This document shows positions 56,326 through 64,000 of a stretch of 64,000 bases of DNA, in pieces. The position numbers were made by a program, and so were the translations under genes. Each line of letters begins with the position of its first letter. Position 1 is the first letter of the stretch. The notes beneath the pieces were generated by a model that was not told the origin of the DNA, made no database searches, and saw only the letters and a program-made list of their open reading frames with translations. The stretch comes from Anaeramoeba flamelloides (Eukaryota; Metamonada; Anaeramoebidae): positions 4,233,001 to 4,297,000 of the forward strand of contig JANTQA010000008.1 in NCBI GenBank assembly GCA_027625915.1, read 5' to 3'.

Positions 56326-57799
56326 ATGTTAGAGAATTATAGAAATAATTTAAATGAAAGAGAAATTCGATTAAATATAATACTATTATATGAAGAGGGG
56401 ATAAGTCAAAGAAAAAATTGCAGAAAGATTGAATATAACAAGAAAAAAAGTTAGATATTGGATAAAAAAATTTCAAATAAAAAAGTATTTTTTTCTTTTT
56501 TTTTTTTTTTTTTTTTTTTTTTTCTTTCTTACTTTCTTTTTTTTTCTTTTTTTTTCTTTTTTTTTTTTTTGCTTTTTTTTAGTACGTTAGAAAATACATA
56601 TTCAACAGGTCGAAAAAGAAAACAAAACAAGGAAACAAAAATTCTTATTGAAAATATTACAAAAGATAATCGTAAAATGAGTTGCAAAAAATTAAAATCT
56701 TTTTTATCAAATAACCACGATATAAATCTATCAACAACAACAATTTACAATATTAGAAAAGAACTTAAATTTAATTTTTTATTACCAAAAAAAAGAACAC
56801 TGCTAACAAATAAACAAAAAGAAAAAAGATTAAAATTTGCAAAAAAATATCTCAACAATCCTATTGATTGGAAGAAAGTGATTTTTACAGATGAAAAATG
56901 GTTTTATTTTTTCTGGTTTAAAAAGAAAAATTTGGAGACAAACTGGTGAAAGAGATGGTATGTTTTTTTTTTTTTTTTTTTTTTTTTTAATTCATTTCAT
57001 TTTTTTTGAATATTTAAAATAACAAGTTAATTCTCTTCATTCAATTTTGCAAAAAAATTAAAATAAATAAAAAATTTTAAATATTTTTTTTTATAATAGA
57101 TTCAGTTTTTGAGAGGTTTACTAAATTTATACCAAAAAGTAATGTTTTTTGGTGGAATAAATTATTCATATCAATCTACATTAATTAAGTGTCCAAAAAT
57201 AGTAAACTCGGAATCTTATCAAAAAAAACATTATTTCCAGAAGTAAAATTTTTTCTGGAATGGATAATCTTTTTGGTAAAAAACAATGGATATTGATGCA
57301 AGATGGAGCTACTTCGCATACATCAATATCAACAAAAGAGTATCTGAAAAAGAAATGTAATGTTTTAAAAAAATGGCCACCCAACTCACCGGATTTAAAT
57401 CCAATTGAACATTTATGGGGGATTATGGACAAAAAAATAAGTGACGAGACACCTAAAACAAAAAACCAATTAATTAAAAAATGTAGACAAGTTTGGAATA
57501 ATATTGAATGGGAAATAATAGAAAATCTTTGCAATTCAATGGAAAAAAGATTAAGATTGGTACAGTCAGTTTCACTTTTAAGGCACAAACTTTCAACGAA
57601 ATTTAAGGCACAAAAAAATCTCAAATTAAGGCACAAAATTTGGAATTTTATTTTTTACAATTTATTTTACTAGAATTTGAATTTTGTGCTTTAATTTGAG
57701 ATTTTTTTTGTACCTTAAATTTCGTTGAAAGTTTGTGCCTTAAAAGTGAAACTGACTGTAATAGAATTAAAAGGGGAATGCATTAATGGCTTTTATTAA
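56326..57799 (+). pseudogene. Tc1-type transposase, DD34E, broken
   Basis: A cut-and-paste transposase acting on TA sites. ATG at 56326 starts NLNEREIRLNIILLYEEGIS, then a helix-turn-helix (IAERLNITRKKVRYWIKKF) in a shifted frame. STGRKRKQN is the GRPR-like hook, followed by KKLKSFLSNN, FTDEKWF (first Asp), LMQDGATSHTS (second Asp) and WPPNSPDLNPIEHLWG (Glu), with 34 residues between the last two. Two T-rich interruptions look like introns: 56487-56581 (GTATTT...TTTTAG) and 56958-57099 (GTATGT...AATAG). About four single-base frame changes at homopolymers, plus a nested MITE in the last codons. It is presumably inactive now, though homopolymer errors in the assembly could account for some breaks. 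Confidence 0.8.
57563..57758. mobile_element. TA-flanked palindromic MITE (196 bp), copy 4, nested in the transposase gene
   Basis: Ends CAGTCAGTTTCACTTTTAAG and its complement, TA at 57561-62 and 57759-60. Without the MITE and one TA, the transposase frame reads straight through (RLRLVIELKGEC), so this is a clean, datable insertion after the transposon arrived. Confidence 0.9.
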
Positions 57800-58015
57800 T
57801 TTGAAAAAAATTACAAAAAAGAAGGGCCCAAAAAAAAAATTTTATTTTTAAATATATTTTTTTTTTTTTTTAAAAAAGTTAATTCGAAATAAATAAAAAC
57901 TCAACAAATATAATTTAGATTATTTAATTTTTATTTTAATTGTTTTAAATATTCGTTAATTAATTATTATTTTTTTTATTATTATTTTGTGGGCCCCACT
58001 TTTTTGAATCTAGTT

Positions 58016-59526
58016 TATATTAGTCGATTGTGTTTTTTTGTAACTCTATAGCTAAAAAAAAAAAAAGAATAATTTTTTATCCAGAATTGTCAATACTATA
58101 AAAATAATCATAAAATCTAGATAAGAGAATTAAAAATATTTAATATTTCTAAAATATTAAATAATAATAATATTATCACTATTTTTGAAATAATTAGAAA
58201 AAGAAATACAGCATATTTATTAGATCTATTATGTTAAAAAAATTATTTTTGAGTCTTTAAAAATATTTATAAATAAAAATTTAGTAATTTGGGAAGTGTT
58301 TTAGAGTACTGTCAAGCTTCGTAAAGTGTCGGTGTTTTTTTTTTTTAATTACAGAAATAAATAGAAATTTTATTAAATTAAAAAAAAGGTAAAATGGAAA
58401 ATAAAACGAATAAAAAAATCCTTTTTTAAATAATAAAAAACAGGGTTTTTTATGCTAAACAATTCAAATAGGATAATAAATGAAAATAACTTAATTCAGC
58501 TTTGAGATATTTACAAGAATGTATGTAGATAATCGTTTTAAAAATGCCTTGCTTTTTTAATAGAACCAAAATATAGGAACAAATTAATAAGAATAAATAT
58601 TTATTCAACTACAATTTTTCAGAATCTGAAAAAATCAAGTAAAATTGGAGTTTTTATCTCATTCTTGTAAATTATTGCAAATCTAATAGAAGTTTCCGAT
58701 GTTTTTCCTCTTTTCTTCTAAATTTTGAAAAACGTAACACAAAATAGCCCTTCAAGAACCATAAAGTGCCTATGCTTTCTTAGAGTTTTCTTTTTTATTT
58801 GTTAAGTATTCGAGGTTTTTTTGAGATTTTCTATTTTATTTCTGAAGTGTTCTATTGGTTTTCGTTAGGTTTTTTTTACTTTTGGAAATAAACCGAAAAT
58901 TTTTTAAAATTTTCTGTTTATTCAAAAAATTAAAAAAACCTTGAACACTTCACAAATGAATAGAAAACTCAAAAAAAAACTAATGAAAATCTCTCTATTT
59001 TACAAATTAACATAAAAATCAAGAAAAGTTAAAAGGATTTTTTTTTTTACTTTTTTGAGATAAACAGAAAATTTAATAAATTTTCGGTTTATTTCAAAAA
59101 TTAAAAAAAACCTAACGGAAAATCAAATAAATATTTTTTTTTCTATTTATAAGAACAAATAATTCTTTAATAGTTCAAAGCAATGGAATCCCCAATTTTG
59201 AAAGATATTTGTTAAATTTAAAATTCTTTGGAAAGATTAAAAAAATAACCATTTAACTTTGAAGAAAAATTTTTTTCTAATTTTTTTCTATTAAATTTGA
59301 AAAAAATCCTAAGGGACAATTGTAATTTTCAACTTAAAATATAAAATATTTGTAAAAATAATTTTTGATCAAAAATTTTTTATTAACCAATAATGTTTTT
59401 ATTATAATTTAAGATATCAAAAAAGTGAAGAAATTTTTTTTAATGATCGTGAAAAACAATAAAAGGTCAGAAATATGATTCTTTCAGAAAAAATCAAATG
59501 GTTAATTTGAAACACAACATATTGGT
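58016..59526. other. Intergenic; foldback repeats
   Basis: Contains the foldback family at 58610-59120 (TTTCAGAATCTGAAAA, GGTTTTTTTGAG, AAAAAAACCTAACGG words). No gene seen; the last part is the 3' flank of the LanC-like gene. Confidence 0.4.
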
Positions 59527-61191
59527 TTACCACCACTGGTCACCGAAAGCGGGCATACTTAATTTCTCTAGTTCGTTTGTATGGGCTAACATATCTGAAA
59601 AAAACGAGAGCATACCACCTGCGGTTGAAACGAAAAATGAGCTAGCTAAGCAATCATAAGATATCCATTTTGTTGGGTCTGTCAGCAATGGATTTTGTAA
59701 AGCTGTTAAAACCATCGAGTATGCCTTTGATCGGTAAGTCTCGTCCTTTGTTTTAGCATAGAGGTCGAATAGCTGATAAACGTTACCAATAACACCATGG
59801 CAGAGCATCATACCCTTAACTAAGACACCTTTCTGTGCAACCAGATCACTGCCCAATTTTGCTGCGTCTAGATATTTTTCTTCTCCAAAAACTTCATACG
59901 CTTTGAGAAAGATTGGTATAAGTCCTGGAATACCATGACACCATTGTCTAATTCAATAAGAAATCGGAAATCAAAAACATCAAAAAGGTAAAAGCCAAGA
60001 TCAAATATCAATATCAAAGATCAAATCGTCAATTTCAAAGATCAAATTTGAATAATACAAAATGAAAGATCAAATACAGTAAATATAAAATATGAGATAC
60101 AATAGAGAAAATAAAAGATGAAATATCAAATAAGAAATATTAAATATGTTTGAGGAGATATGGAACGGATAGTGAAAAAATATCGAAAATAAAGAGCTTT
60201 TTCGTGTTTGAGGAAAGAAAAAATCAAAATCTGAGGCTTACATTCGCTTGCCAGCGTCATGGAAATCGTCGTATATTTGGCCGTCTGGTTTTTGTGTTGA
60301 CAAATAATAGTCAATGGTGCTTTTGACGTCTGCAAGGGCTTGTGGGTTGTTAAGTAGCCAATCCTCTTGTAATAATTGATAAATTACACCACCAGATCCA
60401 AAGAGCCCTTCTCCAATTCTGTGCATGCCATTAAAGGCAGGACCAAACTGTAAGGCCTTGATCGTTGTATTGTAGTATTTTAGTCCCAATTGGTAGAGAG
60501 TGCTTGCAACATTGTCAACTCTTGACTGCTCGATCATGTCCTTGCCATAGAATTTCTTCAAATACCTAGCGGTGTACAACATGCCAGCCATCCCGGAGTC
60601 CAAATCGAATGGGCTGTCAACCGACACAGAGTCATAGTGGGTCGCAGCCTCTGCAATGTATTCCTTTGCCGTGGTATCGTCCCCACTGAGGCTATAGATG
60701 ACACTTGCCAATGCAAGACTTCCCGTTCTTCCTTTTAAAAAGCCAATGTGCTCGTCCTCCCACAGGGTGTTTGGTAGGGCATTGTCAATGTAGTCCTTGC
60801 TAATTTCAAGATAATTTGTTGCCCTTTCCATGCTTCCCTGGTAATACCCGTTGCCGTTTTGAAGGGTTTCCATTTCCAAATGGTAGAACCTTAAAAACAG
60901 TAGTGCGGTTCCTGCGCCTCCAAAGTAAATATATGATCCCCATGGGCTAGTATAACCTGGGGGGAAGTCACTGTAATACATCTTCTCTAAGGTCTCCTTC
61001 CTTTCCGTCATCATGTCAATTGCCCATTTTGGCAAAGAGGTAATTGTTGTGTTTTCTAATTTGTTAGGATAAAAAAGTGCATCGGGTGGTTGTACCGTTC
61101 CTTTGCAGCCCTCTGAACTTGCTGCAAAAGCCGACGAGAAAAAGAAAAGAAAAAGAACCCAGATTGTTGCCTGATTTGAGAGAGTTTTCAT
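59527..61191 (-). CDS. Secretory LanC-like protein, two exons (60242-61191, 59527-59947), 456 aa
   Basis: LanC proteins are alpha/alpha-barrel zinc enzymes; bacterial ones close lanthionine rings, and eukaryotic LANCL proteins add glutathione to dehydroamino acids. The 294-base intron (donor GTAAGC, acceptor TTAG) joins in phase and creates the motif WCHGIPG exactly at the junction. Zinc ligands are Cys320 (WCHG), Cys366 and His367 (LCHG). The 46-residue spacing between the two cysteines equals that of human LANCL1 (Cys276, Cys322). Other barrel features are GGAGTALLFLRFYHL, GRTGSLALASVIYSL, DLDSGMAGMLYTARYL and GLFGSGGVIYQLL. Unlike cytosolic LANCL, the N-terminus is a signal peptide (TIWVLFLFFFSSAFA, cleavage near residue 24) followed by a Cys-containing segment. 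Codon use is richer in G and C than most of the window. The ATG at 61191 is the first in frame. Substrate unknown. Confidence 0.92.
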
Positions 61192-63061
61192 TAATTTTTC
61201 GCCAATTCACAGTTTAAAAAAGATATTAAAGTAGCAGGAGAATTAGAACAAAATAACTTTTTTTTGAGGACAATTTGGCTTTAATAGGACCACCAAGTTT
61301 TCTCAAGACTGATTGAAAAACTTCAGAATTCAATAAATTCTTTTTTCACATGACTCAATTTCTCAAGTTCGCTTTTTCTCAACATTATTTTGTATAAATT
61401 TTTTAGAACAAGAAAATATTTTTTTCGTTTTTCTTGACTCAAGGATTTTTTTGAACAAGTTTTCGACAGAAATCAATCATGTGACACAAATTCAGTTGTT
61501 TTAACGAACTTAAAATTGAAGAAAACTTTTTCTTTGTTTTAAGTCAAACAGTGTGACTAAATGCAAGTTAAAATCGGTTTTTGAAATTTTACTTTGAAAA
61601 AATTTCCTTTTGATTACCACAAAATAGAATTTTTTTCACATTCTTATTTCGTATTGGGTACGGTCATCATAAAAACAAAAAAGAAACCCTCAAATACTCA
61701 AAAGTTCGTTCATCTTTTAATTTCTTTTTTGAAGATTTTTTAGGTAAAAAGAAAAAATTGATAAATAATGTAAAATTTTTTTCTGTTTTATTAATCAAAC
61801 ACAACTTTAGAATAGAGTTACCCCAATTTTGTTTTTTTTTTTGTACCATTTTGAGTATTTTGATCAGAGTTTATTCAAAAAATAAAAATCTTATTCAAGA
61901 GATTGACAAATTAAAAAAAAAACCATTATATAAATCTAATCCAAAACCTTAAAAAACTTGGTAGTCTATTGAAATTCAAAAACAAAGAAAAATCTGTTAC
62001 TACAATACCTGACTAATTTTTACAGCTATTTTTCCTGAATTGGATTATTGTTTTGGTGTCTTGATCCATTTTTCTGATTGTGAAAAGTTCTAAATTCGAA
62101 CATAATTTCTCATTATTTCAAAAAATTATTTTAATCTTTGAAGAAGAAAGAAATCTAACATGTAACAAATTAGTTAACAAATATATAATTTAAAAAAATT
62201 AAATATTCAATTTTGAAAATAACTAGTCGACAAGTGTTTTAATAATAAATGTGAAAAAAATTTCAACAAATATTGTTTTTTCTTTTCTTCAAACGACTTT
62301 CAATGAGGATTCTTTAAAAAACCAAAACTTTCAAATCTAAAGGACCCAATATTAAATTAAGATTATCCAAATTATATCCATATCTCTGTAAACTCTTTTG
62401 TGAGCTGAAAGTAAATATAAAATTATGAGTCAAAATTTTTACAGATTTATTTTTTAATTATCAAGAGTAAAAAAATTCAATTTTACAACAAAAAAAGTTC
62501 CAAAATTATTTGAAATTTTAAAAAACAAATAATATATTTCTAAATTTACAAAACATTCGGAAACAATTTTTCCTTAGTGTTAATTGTTCAATAAAAGATC
62601 AAAATTTTCATTCAGCTTTCCAGAAAAAACATATACTAAGAATTAAAATCAATAATCAAAGAGACAATTCTAAAAGGGAAATTAATAATTTAACCTGGTT
62701 TGAAGGATTAAAAATTTCGAAATGAGACCTGATATCAAAAAAATTTTTTTTGGAAAGATTAATGAAAATTTTGTTCCATTTATTTTGCAACAAATAGTAC
62801 CTTTTAACAAAAAAATCTGATAAAAATATTATCAAATCTTTTTAAAAAAATTATAGTCTGGTGTTTTTTTCAAAAATCTATACAATCCACTTTAAAAGAA
62901 AAGGGATGCTTTTTGATTTGTTTATTTTTAATCAATAATTAATAATGCAATCTAAATTATTCTAATAAGTCCAGAATAACCAAATGTTAAAAGTATTATT
63001 AAAATTTATATTTCCTAATCAATTTTTTTAAATAATTTCAAAGAAATAAAACAATTTAAAT
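61192..63061. other. LanC upstream region and repeats, no gene called
   Basis: AT-rich. An open plus-strand stretch at 61758-61952 is not supported by splice sites or similarity. Small dispersed repeat copy 3 at 62590-62790. Confidence 0.35.
62590..62790. repeat. Small dispersed repeat, copy 3 of 3
   Basis: Collinear with 15105 and 46180: GATCAAAATTTTCATTCAGC, CTAAAAGGGAAATTAATAAT, ATTTATTTTGCAACAAATAG. Confidence 0.55.
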
Positions 63062-63063
63062 TA

Positions 63064-63541
63064 CTGTGATTAAAATAATGCGTGTCAAAAGACTTACATC
63101 CGTGTTTCGAAATCTTATCCGTGCTTTTTTTTATTCTTGTACCAAGGCAACATACCATCTACTACTAAATAGTATACTTAAGTTCAAATCAATTTTGATA
63201 GTAAAGGTCTGGTTATTTTCAGTAAAATTTAAATTATGAATGCAAATAGTTGAAAATTTTCAATAATATTCTCAATTTTTTTGAATTTTTTTGTTTTTTT
63301 GATTGATAGAAATTTTCTAAAAAATTTACTCTATTTTTTGAGATAAATTTTGCAATTTGATCCTTCATTTTTAGAATTTCTTTTTAAATAATAGAACTTT
63401 TTGAAACCAATACCATATTTTTTTAGGGTTTATTATTGGTTTCTTTGATTGGTTGATGTATAGGTCAGCTATAACAAAAAAACACGCTTTTTATTTTAAA
63501 ACACGCATTCAATTTTTTTGCACGCTTTATTTTGACTACAG
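63064..63541. mobile_element. TA-flanked MITE, 478 bp, with CGTG subterminal repeats
   Basis: Ends CTGTGATTAAAATAATGCGTG-like and CTGTAGTCAAAATAAAGCGTG-like (complement of right end), TA at 63062-63 and 63542-43. Near each end the pentamer GCGTG/CCGTG is repeated three times about 20-25 bases apart. Internal palindromes; no coding content. Confidence 0.8.
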
Positions 63542-63567
63542 TAATAATTTGAATAAAAAAAATTATA

Positions 63568-64000
63568 CAGTGATCAAAATAATGCATGCACAACGACTAT
63601 AATCCGTGTTTCAAAATATTATCCGTGCTTTTTTTTATTCTTATACCAAGGAAACGTCCAATCTACTACCAAATAGTATACCTAAGTACAAATCAATTTT
63701 GATAGTAAAGGTCTGGTTATTTTCAGTAAAATTTAAATTATGAATGCAAATAGTTGAAAATTTTTCATAATATTCTCAATTTTTTTGAAATTTTTTGTTT
63801 TTTTGACGATTAAAATTTTCTGAAAAATTTACTCTATTTTTTAAGATAAATTTTCCAATTTAATCCTTCATTTTTAGAATTTCTTTTTAAATAATAGAAC
63901 TTTAAGAAACCATTACCATATTTTTTTAGGGTTTATTATTGGTTTCTTTGATTGATTAATGTATAGGTCAACTATAACAAAAAAACACGCTTTATATTTT
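63568..64000. mobile_element. Second copy of the 478-bp MITE, cut by the window edge
   Basis: Starts CAGTGATCAAAATAATGC after TA and follows the copy at 63064 closely to the end of the window, in the same orientation with a 26-base spacer. Confidence 0.8.

Larger units (their letters stand above)
56007..58015 (+). mobile_element. DD34E Tc1-like transposon, nearly full length, broken
   Basis: Inverted ends AACTAATTTCAA and AACTAGATTCAA (complement of the right end), each followed inward by a GGGCCC box, with TA outside. Carries one transposase gene (56326-57799) and a nested MITE (57563-57758). The ends differ from those of the 1-kb copies A-C, so this is a separate family. Confidence 0.85.

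Overview
This window is very AT-rich eukaryotic nuclear DNA. Its genes have GT-AG spliceosomal introns, long poly-A and poly-T runs, Asn-rich and Lys/Ser-rich low-complexity protein segments, and abundant small DNA transposons. The gene set (Mob1, TBC RabGAP, FYVE, Arp3 relic, Golgi glycosyltransferase, LanC-like) fits a free-living amoeboid protist. Anaeramoebids or amoebozoans are reasonable guesses, but nothing in the sequence fixes the species. Stop codons at the ends of recognised genes are consistent with the standard code.

Layout. 0-8 kb: a TTAA-flanked foldback element, then a plus-strand FYVE zinc-finger gene (1989-7444). 8-17 kb: a decayed Tc1/mariner element, one copy of a dispersed repeat, a three-exon minus-strand Mob1 gene (12501-14614) whose large intron holds an opposite-strand coding relic, a small MITE, and a broken first exon of Arp3 (16954-17272). 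17.6-22.1 kb: a single-exon 1476-residue type II membrane protein that joins a GT69 (CAP59/CMT1-like) domain to a GT4-like domain. 24.4-38.2 kb: a minus-strand TBC-domain gene followed by about 11 kb of Lys/Glu/Ser repeats punctuated by a glycine/phenylalanine box (GIKFGIKFGG and variants, 13 recognisable copies). 38-49 kb: mostly MITEs, a Tc1/mariner copy, foldback repeats and unresolved coding-like relics. 49.4 kb: a small higher-GC gene of unknown function. 50-58 kb: more MITEs, a third Tc1/mariner copy, and a different DD34E Tc1-like transposon split by a MITE. 59.5-61.2 kb: a two-exon minus-strand LanC-like gene with a signal peptide. 61-64 kb: repeats ending in two tandem copies of a 478-bp MITE.

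The genes do not form one pathway. Several touch membrane traffic (FYVE lipid binding, TBC Rab control, Golgi glycosylation, a secretory LanC), which is ordinary for a phagotrophic protist. The most unusual items are the TBC protein with its repeat tail, the double glycosyltransferase, the secretory LanC, and the layering of small DNA transposons. Several exon joins rest on splice signals plus reading-phase agreement only, and the tail of the TBC gene is broken by frame changes in T-runs that may be assembly errors.
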